In this document: piece after piece, positions 1 to 8,466 of the stretch
Layout: each line of letters begins with the position of its first letter
Numbering within the stretch: the stretch's first letter is position 1
DNA from: an uncultured Verrucomicrobiae bacterium
GTDB lineage: Bacteria > Verrucomicrobiota > Verrucomicrobiia > Limisphaerales > UBA1100
Assembly (NCBI GenBank): GCA_937775205.1
Contig: CALKBX010000016.1
Span: 1-50,991 of the forward strand
Reading direction: 5' to 3'
Length of the DNA: 50,991 nt
Made by a program: the position numbers and the translations under genes
The notes under the pieces: generated by a model
Told to the model about the DNA's origin: nothing
Database searches by the model: none
Seen by the model: the letters and a program-made list of their open reading frames with translations, nothing else

Positions 1-76
1 GGGGTGACCGACCGGACTCGAACCGGCGACATCCAGAATCACAATCTGGGACTCTACCAACTGAGCTACGACCACC
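1..76 (-). tRNA. tRNA-His (GUG anticodon)
   Basis: On the minus strand this folds as a full cloverleaf. The anticodon stem CCAGA/TCTGG encloses loop TTGTGAT with anticodon GTG, which reads His codons. The extra 5' G(-1) that marks tRNA-His is encoded at base 76 and pairs with discriminator C73. U8, A9 and the D-stem GCTC fall in the right places, and the T-loop is TTCGAGT. The acceptor stem has two G-U pairs. The window edge falls within the 3' CCA: two Cs are visible and the A would lie outside. It diverges from mutL. Confidence 0.95.
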
Positions 77-88
77 GTTGGAGAGGGA

Positions 89-117
89 ACCTTACCGGCC
101 TTTGGCCGGTCGGTCAA
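89..117 (-). promoter_or_regulatory. Possible sigma-70 promoter of tRNA-His
   Basis: Reading the minus strand, TTGACC (117-112) is followed after 17 bases by TAAGGT (94-89), 12 bases before the tRNA 5' end. The spacer coincides with a perfect 17-base inverted repeat (ACCGGCC-TTT-GGCCGGT, 94-110). The -35 matches well but the -10 is weak, so this is tentative. Confidence 0.35.
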
Positions 118-198
118 TTTTCAAATTGAAACTTAGCCCATGCCCTCTGTTCACAATTCCGCGTGGACACTTGGGCGGGTGCTCACGATGATGGGCGG

Positions 199-2044
199 GT
201 GAACCGTGTTAAATTACTTCCCGAACAGGTGGCGAATCAGATCGCGGCGGGCGAGGTGGTGGAACGGCCGGCGAGTGTGGTGAAGGAGTTGGTGGAGAAT
301 GCGCTGGATGCGGGGGCGCGGAAGATCACGGTGGAGGTGAAGGCGGGCGGGCGCAGTTTGATTCGGGTGACGGATGATGGGCACGGAATGAGCCGGGATG
401 ATGCGTTGATGAGCCTGGAGCGGCACGCAACGAGTAAGATTACGCGCGCGGAGGATTTGGCGTCGATTGCCACGATGGGTTTTCGCGGGGAGGCGGTGCC
501 GAGTATCGCGAGTGTGAGCCGTTTTGTGCTGACCTCGCGCTTGGCGGAGGCGGAGGGCGGCACGGAGATTGTCGTGAACGGCGGCAAGATGATGGCGGTG
601 AAGGAAACCGGCGCGGCGGTGGGCACGGCGGTGGAGGTGCGGTCGCTGTTTTACAATCTGCCGGCGCGGCGGAAATTTTTGCGCACGGAAGAAACCGAAC
701 GCGCACACGTGCAGCGGATGCTGACGCTGATGGCTCTGGCGCATCCGGAGGTGGCGTTCACGCTGCGGCACGATGACCGCGAGGTGTGGCGGCTGTTGGC
801 GGAGAGCGGTACGGGCGCGGCGGCACTGGAACGGCGGCTGCGCGCGTTGTGGGGCGAGGGGCTGCGCTTGATTGAAATCGACTGCGCAGGCGAGCTGGCA
901 CGGCGACCGTTTGATGCGGACGATGCCCCGACGAAGGCGTGCCGCGTGTGGGGCTTCATCGGCGCGCCGGGCGTGAGCCGCAGTAATCGCGAGCATCAGC
1001 ACGTATTTGTAAACCAACGCCCCATCGACAACGTCGGCCTCGGCATGGCGCTGCGCGAGGGTTATCACACGGCGTTGATGAAGGGGAAATATCCGGTGTG
1101 CTGTTTGTTCCTCGAAATCGAACCGGGCGAGGTCGACGTGAACATTCACCCCGCCAAGCGCGAAGTAAAATTTCACCGCGAGCGGGAGGTTCGGAAGTTT
1201 GTGGCAGATGCGGTGAGCGAAGGGCTTGCGAGTTTTCACTCGCAGGAGTTAGGAGTCAGAAGTCAGGAGATAGAATCTGCCGTTTCGGGAGATTTTGGGT
1301 TGGAGGCCACGGATGTGTCGGCGGAACCGTTAGTGGAACAGAAGCCACTGGACATGGGCTTCGCCACCCCACCCTCCCCCATTCACAAAGAAGACGCCCA
1401 CCCCTCGTCCCTCAACCCTCAACCCATCAACCCTCAACCACAACCGGCGCAGCCGCTGCTCAAAGTGCCGCTGCGCAATCCTCGGCGTCGTTGGCAAACT
1501 TTACGTCGTACTGGAGTCCGACCGCGGGCTGGTGCTCATGGACCAGCACGCGGCGCACGAGCGGGTGTTGTACGAGCAATTGCTGGAACAAATGCAGCGC
1601 GAGGAAACGGCTTCGCAAAAATTGCTGCTGCCGGAGACAGTAGAATTGTCGGCAACCGATGCGCAGTTTGTGGCGGAACAAGTGGAAACGCTCAGCCGCC
1701 TTGGCGTGGGCATCAGCGCGTTTGGCGAGCGCACCTTTCTGCTCGATGCGCTGCCGCCCTTCGTGAAAGTGAAGGACACGAAAAACTTTGTTCTTTCATT
1801 GATCGACGAACTCAAGTCCGTCGGCCAAGGCGTAAACTCGATGCGCCTCGGCGAAGCGATGGTGATCATGACCGTCTGCCGCCAAGCCATCAAAGCCAAC
1901 GACGCCCTCGCCGGGCCGGAGCTGGAAAAGTTGCTCGAAGATTTGCGCCACTGCACGATGCCCTACACCTGCCCGCACGGTCGACCGACTTTGATTGAGA
2001 TGAGCTATCCGGAGTTAGAGAAAAAATTTGGGCGGACGGTTTGA
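199..2044 (+). CDS. mutL: DNA mismatch repair protein MutL, apparently frameshifted
   Basis: MutL is the GHKL ATPase that couples MutS mismatch recognition to downstream repair. The N-terminal half is intact: LLPEQVANQIAAGEVVERP, the ENALDAGA ATP-binding helix, DDGHGM and TMGFRGEA motifs, then the transducer domain ending in NIHPAKREVKFH. The GTG at 199 is preferred to the ATG at 163 because family members start a few residues before LLPEQ. A proline/serine-rich linker follows. The C-terminal dimerisation domain (LVLMDQHAAHERVLYE to MPYTCPHGRPT) lies in the next frame, ending at 2044. The switch falls around 1470-1478; removing one base would join KVPL to ILGVVGKLYV. The uncorrected first frame runs to 1998 as nonsense. 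Two dispersed repeats (1244-1276, 1409-1441) lie in the linker. A base-call error or a genuine lesion are both possible; the strong conservation on both sides favours an error or a very recent mutation. Confidence 0.9.
1244..1276. repeat. Dispersed repeat (GGAGTCAGAAGTCAGGAG type) inside the mutL linker
   Basis: The stretch reads as alternating GGAGTCAGAAGTCAG units and is translated as part of the MutL linker. The same motif recurs, in either orientation, at 5556-5593 and 21594-21625, so three copies in 51 kb share an unusual oligonucleotide composition unlike neighbouring codons. Confidence 0.6.
1409..1441. repeat. CTCAACC-type simple repeat inside the mutL linker
   Basis: Imperfect reiterations of CCCTCAACC and CCATCAACC. 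They are translated as NPQPINPQPQ in the linker. Related tracts occur at about 10617-10640 and 36327-36343, both intergenic. Confidence 0.5.
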
Positions 2045-2080
2045 CTCAAGATCGAGCCAAAGCTGCCGATAGTACAGTAA

Positions 2081-2341
2081 GTGTTCACCGTCGCGAAGGA
2101 TCGCGGCGGGCCGGAATCATGGATGATGGAATTCCCGGGGATAGCTTCGGTATCGCATTCGGCGCAGCAATTGCGCGGGAATGCTTTGGCGCGGCTGGAA
2201 TTTTCCGTGCGATCCGCGGGCCTCTCGGCGGTGGATTCGCAGGTGCAGCAGCTCACGGCGCGGCACGAGGCGCAGTTGGCGCGGATGATGGAGCGTATGG
2301 ATGACGAAATGGCGGGGACTTTGCTGGATTTAGTGGGTTAA
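2081..2341 (+). CDS. Small hypothetical protein
   Basis: An 86-codon frame opens with GTG 36 bases after mutL and fills the gap before the rpsA promoter. The second half (QVQQLTARHEAQLARMMERM) would form a charged amphipathic helix with an acidic end, DDEMAGTLLDLVG. I recognise no family. There is no clear ribosome-binding site and the first third looks low in protein character, so it may be a remnant of a longer gene or a chance frame. Its codon choice (GCG, CTG rich) resembles mutL. Confidence 0.35.
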   Translation: MFTVAKDRGGPESWMMEFPGIASVSHSAQQLRGNALARLEFSVRSAGLSAVDSQVQQLTARHEAQLARMMERMDDEMAGTLLDLVG

Positions 2342-2394
2342 ACGCGCAGGTTTTGGAGGAAGTTCACCAATAGCATTTTTCTTCACATTTTCGC

Positions 2395-2422
2395 TTGCAA
2401 TGCCTTGTGGGAGGCGTATCTT
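2395..2422 (+). promoter_or_regulatory. Possible promoter of rpsA
   Basis: TTGCAA (2395-2400) and TATCTT (2417-2422) are separated by 16 bases, giving an expected start near 2429 and a leader of about 160 bases before rpsA. It sits in a locally AT-rich patch after the hypothetical ORF. Confidence 0.45.
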
Positions 2423-2428
2423 CCCCGT

Positions 2429-2590
2429 CCGCCTGACTTTTGTGAGTGCAAAAGTCGCAAGGGCGGCCACGAAATGTTAACACGTTATTAACCAAATTCC
2501 TGCGGAACAGGGCGCGTTTTTTCCCTGAAAATCGCAGGTATTCTAAAGCCGACCCCTTCGGGGTGGGTTATCCAAAAGAGGAAACTACCA
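2429..2590 (+). promoter_or_regulatory. Structured 5' leader of rpsA
   Basis: About 160 bases without a convincing gene. It contains a perfect 8-bp hairpin GACTTTTG/CAAAAGTC (2435-2456) and a tight ACCCC-TTC-GGGGT stem-loop (2552-2564) just before the GAGGAA ribosome-binding site at 2578. Ribosomal protein S1 represses its own mRNA in other bacteria by binding leader structure, so a regulatory leader is plausible. This is inference from position and foldability only. Confidence 0.4.
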
Positions 2591-4369
2591 ATGCTGACGA
2601 TGGAAGAAGCCATGAAGCAAAGCACAATAAGCTTTGTTGAGGGCGAAATTATTGAGGGTGAAGTCATCGAGATTCGATCCAAGGAAGTGCTCGTAAATAT
2701 CAATTTTAAGAGCGAGGGATCGGTGTCGTTGAATGAATTTGACGAGGACAACCAGCCGGCGGTGGGCGACAAGATTGAGGTGCTCATCGAGGTGCTCGAA
2801 AACCGCGACGGCATGGTGGAACTCAGCCACGAACGCGCGGAGTTCAAAAAGAACTGGGACAAAATCAATTCCATTTGCGAGGAAGGCGGCGTCATCACCG
2901 GCCGCATCAAGGAAATTGTGAAGGGTGGCCTCATCGTCAATATCGGAGTGGAGGCGTTCCTGCCCAGTTCGCAGGTGGACATCGTGCCGCCCAAAGATCT
3001 CAAGGCGTTGGTCGGCCAAAAGTATGAATTCAAAATCGTGAAGCTCAACATGGAGCGGCAGAACATCGTGCTCAGCCGCCGTGAGTTGATCGAAGAGGAA
3101 CGCTCCGCCAAACGCGCGGAGATGCTCAGCCACATGACCCCCGGCGACGTCCGCAAGGGCGTGGTGAAAAACATCACCGACTTCGGCGCGTTCATCGACC
3201 TCGACGGTCTCGACGGCTTGCTGCACATCACCGACATGAGCTGGGGCCGCATCAATCACCCGAGCGAAATGGTAACCGTCGGCGAAGAGCTGAACGTGGT
3301 GGTGCTGGACATCAACAAGGAAAAGGAGCGCGTCTCCCTCGGCCTCAAGCAGAAATCCCAAAATCCGTGGGAACTCATCGAGAGCAAGTATCCGGTCAAC
3401 ACCACCATCAAGGGCAAAGTGGTCAACCTCGTTTCCTACGGCGCCTTCGTGGAGCTCGAGCCGGGCGTGGAAGGCCTCGTGCACGTCACCGAACTTTCGT
3501 GGACCAAAAAACACACCAAACCTTCCGAGGTATTGGAGAAAGGCCAGGAGATCGAGGCGATGGTGCTGGGCGTCAACAAGGACGAGCAGAAAATCAGCCT
3601 CGGCATTCGCCAGCTCGACGACAACCCGTGGGATGCCGCCGGCGACAAGTACAGCCCCGGCACCACCGTGAAGGGCAAGGTCCGCAACCTCACCAGCTAC
3701 GGCGCGTTTGTGGAACTCGAGGAAGGCCTCGACGGCATGATCCACGTGAGCGACCTCTCCTGGACCCGCAAAATCAATCACCCCTCCGAGCTCCTCAAGA
3801 AGGGCGACGAAATCGAAGCCCGCGTGCTCGAAGTAGACCGCGAAAACCAGCGCATCTCAATCGGCATCAAACAGCTCGGCGACGATCCGTGGGATCAGAT
3901 CGATACCGTTTACAAAGTGGGCGATCTGGTCACCGGCAAGGTCTCCAAGCTCGCCAGCTTCGGCGCGTTTGTGGGGCTAGAAAATGAAATGGACGGGCTC
4001 GTGCACATTTCGCAAATCAGCGAAGATCGCGTGGAAAAAATCAAGGACGCACTCGAGGTCGGCCAGGAAGTCAAAGCGCGCGTTATTAAAATCGACAAGA
4101 GCGACCGCCGCATCGGCCTCTCCATCAAAGCCGCCGAGTACGACGAGGAACAGCTCAAGCGCGAAGCCGAGCAACTGGACCAACTCAAACCCGGCGAAGA
4201 TCTCGTGGCCCTCGAACACGCCTTCGACGCCGCCGAGCTCACGCCCGCCGAAGATGCTGTCGAGGTGGAAACCCCAGCCAAAGAAGCCCCCAAAGAGGAG
4301 GCCGCAGCTGAGCCTGAAGAAAAGGCAACCGAGCCGGAAGCCGAGCCCGAAGAAAAGACAGCCGAGTAA
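2591..4369 (+). CDS. rpsA: 30S ribosomal protein S1
   Basis: A 592-residue protein with six S1 (OB-fold) RNA-binding repeats, at roughly residues 15-85, 100-168, 185-255, 270-342, 357-430 and 442-515. Repeats 3 to 6 share the signature GxV...(S/T)xGAFVxLE-GLDGLxHxSxxSW. This is the full six-domain form that binds mRNA and helps the 30S subunit engage weak ribosome-binding sites. The C-terminal 60 residues are an acidic, alanine/glutamate/proline-rich tail (EEAAAEPEEKATEPE), probably disordered. The start MLTMEEAMK follows GAGGAA at a good distance; an internal ATG three codons on is an alternative. The gene is monocistronic, bounded by a long leader and a strong terminator. Confidence 0.97.
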   Translation: MLTMEEAMKQSTISFVEGEIIEGEVIEIRSKEVLVNINFKSEGSVSLNEFDEDNQPAVGDKIEVLIEVLENRDGMVELSHERAEFKKNWDKINSICEEGGVITGRIKEIVKGGLIVNIGVEAFLPSSQVDIVPPKDLKALVGQKYEFKIVKLNMERQNIVLSRRELIEEERSAKRAEMLSHMTPGDVRKGVVKNITDFGAFIDLDGLDGLLHITDMSWGRINHPSEMVTVGEELNVVVLDINKEKERVSLGLKQKSQNPWELIESKYPVNTTIKGKVVNLVSYGAFVELEPGVEGLVHVTELSWTKKHTKPSEVLEKGQEIEAMVLGVNKDEQKISLGIRQLDDNPWDAAGDKYSPGTTVKGKVRNLTSYGAFVELEEGLDGMIHVSDLSWTRKINHPSELLKKGDEIEARVLEVDRENQRISIGIKQLGDDPWDQIDTVYKVGDLVTGKVSKLASFGAFVGLENEMDGLVHISQISEDRVEKIKDALEVGQEVKARVIKIDKSDRRIGLSIKAAEYDEEQLKREAEQLDQLKPGEDLVALEHAFDAAELTPAEDAVEVETPAKEAPKEEAAAEPEEKATEPEAEPEEKTAE

Positions 4370-4392
4370 ATCATCCGTCATCAACCAAAAAT

Positions 4393-4418
4393 GGCGGGCC
4401 GAAAAGCCCGCCTTTTTT
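4393..4418 (+). terminator. Rho-independent terminator after rpsA
   Basis: GGCGGGC (4393-4399) pairs with GCCCGCC (4406-4412) around a 6-base loop and is followed by six Ts. It lies 24 bases after the rpsA stop and separates rpsA from the protease gene. Confidence 0.9.
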
Positions 4419-4451
4419 GTTGCAGACGACCACATCCCCAAAAACAATCCG

Positions 4452-5342
4452 ATGAAGACAAACCTGATACTGGGCACCGCCCTATTGGTAATCGCCGGCA
4501 ACCTGAACGCCGCCGACCTCCGCGTGAATGGCGGCTTCCTACCCGGCGGCATCATTGACGACCGCAAGTTGATCTCCGAAATCAACCTCAAAACAATCGA
4601 GCTGCGCGGCGCCAAGGATGGCGTCAAATCCGCCGAATTGCTCAAGCAACTCAAAAAGTTGGATCGCAAGAAATGCGACATCCAACTCGTCCCCGCCGGC
4701 AAGCAACGCCTCACCGCCGCCGAAACCGCAGCGCGTACCCGCAAAGGCGTGCTCGTCGTTTCCGGCCTTTATAAATGCAAGCGCTGCCCCAACTGGCACA
4801 GCGGCGCCGCCAGCGGTTTCATGCTCACCGCGGACGGCGTGTTTTGCACCAGCTACCACGTGGTGGATAATCCCGATAACGACATCCTCGTCATCATGAC
4901 CGGCGATGGTCGTATGGCACCCGTGGTGGAAGTGCTCGCCGCCGACAAGACCGCCGACATTGCAATCCTCCGCGCCAAAGGCAAAGGCTTCACCGCCCTG
5001 CCCGTCTCCACCGAGGCCCCGCTCGGCGGCAAGGTGCGCGTCTTCAGCCATCCCGACCGCCACTTTTATGTGCTCAGCGAAGGCATCATCTCACGAAAAT
5101 ATCTGGACACCCCCCGCAACGGCGGACGCCGCCAAATGTTTTCCATCACCGCCGACTTCGCCAAAGGCTCCAGCGGCGCGCCCGTGTTCAACGAATTCGG
5201 CGCCGTCATCGGCAGCGTGAACAACACCCAAAGCACCTATTACAGCGTGAAAAACGGCGTGAAAGACAACCTGCAAATGGTCTTCAAAAACACCGTCTCC
5301 ATGCAGCACCTCTTGAATTTGATACAACCAAAAAAGAAATGA
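4452..5342 (+). CDS. Secreted trypsin-like (S1-family) serine protease
   Basis: A 296-residue exported protein. Residues 1-20 form a Sec signal peptide (MKTNLILGTALLVIAGNLNA). The chymotrypsin-fold domain covers about 100-280 with a complete triad: His136 in TSYHVVD, Asp169 in TADIAIL and Ser241 in GSSGAPV. The sequence resembles the protease domain of DegP/HtrA relatives but there is no PDZ domain, so it is a stand-alone periplasmic or secreted peptidase of unknown substrate. Two cysteines (KCKRC, 109-112) precede the domain. The open frame extends upstream through rpsA in another frame, but the ATG at 4452 directly before the signal peptide is the real start. Its TGA overlaps the ATG of the next gene (ATGA), implying translational coupling. 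Confidence 0.85.
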   Translation: MKTNLILGTALLVIAGNLNAADLRVNGGFLPGGIIDDRKLISEINLKTIELRGAKDGVKSAELLKQLKKLDRKKCDIQLVPAGKQRLTAAETAARTRKGVLVVSGLYKCKRCPNWHSGAASGFMLTADGVFCTSYHVVDNPDNDILVIMTGDGRMAPVVEVLAADKTADIAILRAKGKGFTALPVSTEAPLGGKVRVFSHPDRHFYVLSEGIISRKYLDTPRNGGRRQMFSITADFAKGSSGAPVFNEFGAVIGSVNNTQSTYYSVKNGVKDNLQMVFKNTVSMQHLLNLIQPKKK

Positions 5343-5566
5343 AAACCGTTAAAGAAATCGAAGCCGCCATCAAGGACCTCCCGCGAGAGGAGTTTATGTC
5401 TCTCGCCAACATCATCGCCGCCCACCAAGCCACGCTCTGGGAGGAAGAAGACAACACCGACACTGACACCGACAACGCCGACTCACTGGAATTCCTCTGC
5501 GAAGGCGAAGAAGAAACCGACGAGGAACACGAGCACGAAGCCGAACTGGAGTACGCAGAATTCTAA
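5339..5566 (+). CDS. Small acidic protein, coupled to the protease gene
   Basis: A 75-residue protein starting at the ATGA overlap with the protease. The N-terminal half (MKTVKEIEAAIKDLPREEF, then an L-A-N-I-I helix) resembles the short helical proteins often found as antitoxin-like partners, but no toxin follows. The second half is extremely acidic (EEEDNTDTDTDNAD, EEETDEEHEHEAE) and could bind metal or cations. Its last codons run into a dispersed AATTCTGAATTCTG repeat, so the C-terminus may have been reshaped by that element. It could be a partner or inhibitor of the protease, or an orphan antitoxin-like protein; the coupling supports a link with the protease. Confidence 0.65.
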   Translation: MKTVKEIEAAIKDLPREEFMSLANIIAAHQATLWEEEDNTDTDTDNADSLEFLCEGEEETDEEHEHEAELEYAEF

Positions 5567-5593
5567 ATTCTGAATTCTGTCTTCTGACTCCTC
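5556..5593. repeat. Dispersed AATTCTGAATTCTGTCTTCTGACTCCT-type repeat
   Basis: It overlaps the stop codon of the small acidic gene and fills most of the gap to tyrS. It is the reverse complement of the type found at 1244-1276 and 21594-21625. Confidence 0.6.
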
Positions 5594-5643
5594 AAAAAAA
5601 ACGCCTTGTCCCGCACGCGCCCCTCGGCGTTAATGCCGCCCGC

Positions 5644-6933
5644 ATGAGCATCTTGGATGAACTGCAATGGCGCGGGTTGATTAACGACTGCACCGATACC
5701 GAGGCCTTGACCGAGCGACTTGGCAATGGGCCAACTGTGCTCTATTGCGGATTCGATCCCACCGCCGACAGTTTGCACGTCGGCAACCTCGTGCCATTGA
5801 TTGCACTGCGCCGTTTTCAAAATCTTGGCCACATTCCCATCGCCCTTGCCGGCGGAGCCACCGGTGCCATTGGCGATCCCAGCGGCAAATCCGCCGAGCG
5901 CAATCTGCTCACGCCTGAATTGCTCGCCGGCAACATCGCCACGGTAAAAACGCAACTCACCAAGTTGCTCGATTTTGAGTCCACCGAAAGCCCCGCCCAA
6001 CTGCTCGACAACGCCGACTGGACGCGCTCCGTCACGCTGCTCGATTTCCTGCGCGACATCGGCAAGCATTTCACCGTCAACACAATGGTCGCCAAAGAAA
6101 GCGTCCGCGCCCGAATGGAAGACCGCGATGCCGGCATCAGCTACACCGAATTTTCGTACATGCTTTTGCAGGCATTCGATTTTTATCACCTCAAAAACGC
6201 GCACGACTGCGACCTCCAAATCGGCGGCAGCGATCAATGGGGCAACATCACCGCCGGCATCGACCTCACCCGCCGCAAACTTTCCAAGACCGTTTACGGC
6301 CTCACTCTGCCGCTCATCACCAATGCCGACGGCACCAAGTTCGGCAAGTCCGAGGCCGGCGCCGTATGGCTCGATCCCGCACGCACGAGTGTTTACAAAT
6401 TCTACCAATTCTGGATCCGCACCGACGACCGCGACGTCGTGCGTTATCTCAAATATTTCACCTTCCTCCCCAAAGAAGAAATTGACGCGCTCGAAAAACA
6501 GCACGAAGAAAACCCCGGCGCCCGCGCCACGCACACCGCGCTGGCCATTGCGATGACTAACCTCATCCACGGCGAAGCCGCCACCGCAGAAGCCCAGCAA
6601 GCCAGTAAGATTTTATTTGGCGGCGGCCTCGAAGGCATCACCGAAAACACCTTCAACGAAATCGTCGGCGAAGTCCCCACCGTCGAAATCGAAAAAGGCA
6701 AACTCCAAGGCAACGAAAGCGAAGGCATCCCCATCCTCGAGCTCTTCGTCACCGCCGGTCTCTGCCCCTCCAACGGCCAAGCTCGCAAAGACCTCCAAGG
6801 GGGAGGGTTAAATTTAAACAACGAACGCCAGTCGGACCCCCAACACAAAGTCACCACGGATGCCCTCCTCTTTGGAAAACATTTGTTGCTGAGGAAAGGG
6901 AAGCGGAATTACACGGTCGTCACCGCCAAGTAA
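5644..6933 (+). CDS. tyrS: Tyrosyl-tRNA synthetase
   Basis: Class I aminoacyl-tRNA synthetase that charges tRNA-Tyr. The 429-residue length is normal. The Rossmann-fold catalytic domain shows YCGFDPTADSLHVGN (with the HIGH-equivalent HVGN), the GGATGAIGDPSGK loop, the tyrosine/ATP-binding stretch QIGGSDQWGNI, and the KMSKS-equivalent KFGKS at about residues 232-236. The C-terminal 65 residues carry the S4-like RNA-binding domain. The ATG at 5644 follows the repeat-containing gap. The gene is convergent with the transporter downstream, with only six bases between the stops and no visible terminator. Confidence 0.97.
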   Translation: MSILDELQWRGLINDCTDTEALTERLGNGPTVLYCGFDPTADSLHVGNLVPLIALRRFQNLGHIPIALAGGATGAIGDPSGKSAERNLLTPELLAGNIATVKTQLTKLLDFESTESPAQLLDNADWTRSVTLLDFLRDIGKHFTVNTMVAKESVRARMEDRDAGISYTEFSYMLLQAFDFYHLKNAHDCDLQIGGSDQWGNITAGIDLTRRKLSKTVYGLTLPLITNADGTKFGKSEAGAVWLDPARTSVYKFYQFWIRTDDRDVVRYLKYFTFLPKEEIDALEKQHEENPGARATHTALAIAMTNLIHGEAATAEAQQASKILFGGGLEGITENTFNEIVGEVPTVEIEKGKLQGNESEGIPILELFVTAGLCPSNGQARKDLQGGGLNLNNERQSDPQHKVTTDALLFGKHLLLRKGKRNYTVVTAK

Positions 6934-6939
6934 TTTAGT

Positions 6940-8391
6940 TTACCACCACCCCAACCATTTCCAATACGGCAACCCCACGCCCAGCCAAACCGCGAGGTGG
7001 AAAATCGAAACCGCCAGCCCCACCTTAAACCATCGGCCCACCGGCACGTAGCCGAATCCGGAATAAATCACCACCGGCCCTGTGGAATAATTGGTGAGGC
7101 AACCGCACAGGTTTGAGAAATACGCGAGCAGCGCGACCATCAACATCCCCGGCACGCCCAGCGCCAGCGCCACAGCGAGGAATGCCGCCACCATCGCCGT
7201 GATATGGCCGGTCAACATCGAGAAGCCGTACATCGAATAAAAATATACCAACGCCAACACCACTGCCGTGGCCAGCATCCCCATCCCCGCCGCTTGCACT
7301 TGGCCCTGCATCGCGGCGGCGAACCACGCGATGAAGCCCGTCGCCTTCAGCGCGCCCGCCATCGATACCATCCCGCCCAGCCACACGAAAGCGTCCCACG
7401 CCTCGCGGTTGCCCGTGATGTCCTCCCATTTCTCCGCGCCGCTCAGCAGTAAAATCAAAACGCCCAGCAATGCCACCACGCCCGTGTGTATCCCGTGCAG
7501 CCATTTGCTCGTGGCCCACAGCACCAGCAACAGCACAAACACGCCGAGCATAATTTTCTCATTGCGCGACCACGCGCCCATCGCGCGCAACTGTTCGCGG
7601 GCACTGTCGCGCGCCGCACTGGCATCCTGCATTTTCGGCCGGAGCAGTTTATGCAAAAACCACGGCATCAAAAGCAGACACACCAACCCCGGCACAATGC
7701 TGCCCTTGAGCCACGTCATCCAGCCAAACTCAAACCCCGCGTCCGAGGCCGCCGCGCTCACCAAACCGTTCGCTGCCATTCCTGTGAGAAACATCGCCGC
7801 CGTGATGAGGTTCACGTGCGCGCCGTTGAGCATCAAATATTCGCCCGCGAGTTTTGGATCGCCATCGGGTTTCGAGCCGAGCGCGCGCGCTAGAGAATTC
7901 ACAATCGGCGCCATCACGCCGCCGCCGCGCGCGGTGTTCGAGGGAATGGCCGGCCCCAAAATCAACTCCGCCAACGCGGTTGCGTAGCCGAGCCCCAGTG
8001 TGGTTTTGCCGAACTTCACCACGCACCCCAACGCAATCCGCCGCCCCAACCCTGTGCGAATCATCGCGCCCGCAATAAAAAACGCCGCCACCACCAGCCA
8101 CACCGTGGTGTTGCCGTAGCCACTGAGCGCTGCGGCAAAAGATTCTTTGGAGGATTCGCCAAGCGTTTGGGTAGCCGCAAGCGTGACAATCGCGATGAGC
8201 ACCGCCGGCCCCATCGGAATCGGCCGCAGAATGAAGCTCAAAATCGTGGCAAAGAAAACCGCGAACACCCGCCAGCCTTCGATCGACAATCCCGCTGGCG
8301 CAGGCAGCCACCACAAAATCAGCCCCACCAAAAAACAAACCGCCAGCTTGATGTAATCAATGCCCTGCTCTGCTTTTGGTTTGTCCGCCAC
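6940..8391 (-). CDS. DASS/SLC13-family sodium:dicarboxylate (anion) symporter
   Basis: A 483-residue inner-membrane transporter with about 11-12 hydrophobic helices. It carries the divalent anion:Na+ symporter signature SNTARGGGVMAPI (about residues 152-164) and the conserved TAAMFLTGMAANGL helix, so it belongs to the CitT/2-oxoglutarate-malate translocator branch. Likely substrates are C4-dicarboxylates, 2-oxoglutarate or citrate; sulfate cannot be excluded from sequence alone. The ATG at 8391 gives a short hydrophilic N-terminus before the first helix. It is on the same strand as the TIGR01777 gene upstream but separated by a hairpin repeat, so it may be transcribed alone. Confidence 0.88.
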   Translation of the reverse strand: MADKPKAEQGIDYIKLAVCFLVGLILWWLPAPAGLSIEGWRVFAVFFATILSFILRPIPMGPAVLIAIVTLAATQTLGESSKESFAAALSGYGNTTVWLVVAAFFIAGAMIRTGLGRRIALGCVVKFGKTTLGLGYATALAELILGPAIPSNTARGGGVMAPIVNSLARALGSKPDGDPKLAGEYLMLNGAHVNLITAAMFLTGMAANGLVSAAASDAGFEFGWMTWLKGSIVPGLVCLLLMPWFLHKLLRPKMQDASAARDSAREQLRAMGAWSRNEKIMLGVFVLLLVLWATSKWLHGIHTGVVALLGVLILLLSGAEKWEDITGNREAWDAFVWLGGMVSMAGALKATGFIAWFAAAMQGQVQAAGMGMLATAVVLALVYFYSMYGFSMLTGHITAMVAAFLAVALALGVPGMLMVALLAYFSNLCGCLTNYSTGPVVIYSGFGYVPVGRWFKVGLAVSIFHLAVWLGVGLPYWKWLGWW

Positions 8392-8437
8392 GCCGCTGTT
8401 GCTTTAAAGGAACAAACGGCATTCGCCAAGCTTTGTT

Positions 8438-8466
8438 GGTAGGGACACGCGAAGCGCGTCCCTACC
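8438..8466. repeat. Palindromic GGTAGGGAC...GTCCCTACC repeat
   Basis: A near-perfect 29-base palindrome: GGTAGGGAC pairs with GTCCCTACC and an inner CGC-GAA-GCG extends the stem. A diverged copy lies at 13858-13907, with partial copies near 9413, 9860 and 36302. The stop codon of the upstream minus-strand gene (TAG, complement of 8462-8464) lies inside the stem. It may act as an mRNA-stabilising or terminating hairpin. Confidence 0.75.

Noticed and set aside
214..1239. Long minus-strand frames opposite mutL
   Set aside because: They are the antisense shadow of a GC-rich gene; their translations are rich in Arg/His and show no family motifs.
2585..3781. 398-codon minus-strand frame opposite rpsA
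   Set aside because: The plus strand encodes clear S1 domains over the same bases; the antisense product is low-complexity.
5339..5566. Toxin-antitoxin pair
   Set aside because: The small protein resembles antitoxins only loosely and no toxin gene lies next to it; the neighbours are a protease and tyrS.
8438..8466. Insertion-sequence end or attachment site
   Set aside because: It is a palindrome of a dispersed family without a transposase, and no target duplication or integrase was found, although tRNA genes are nearby at 1 and 19162.
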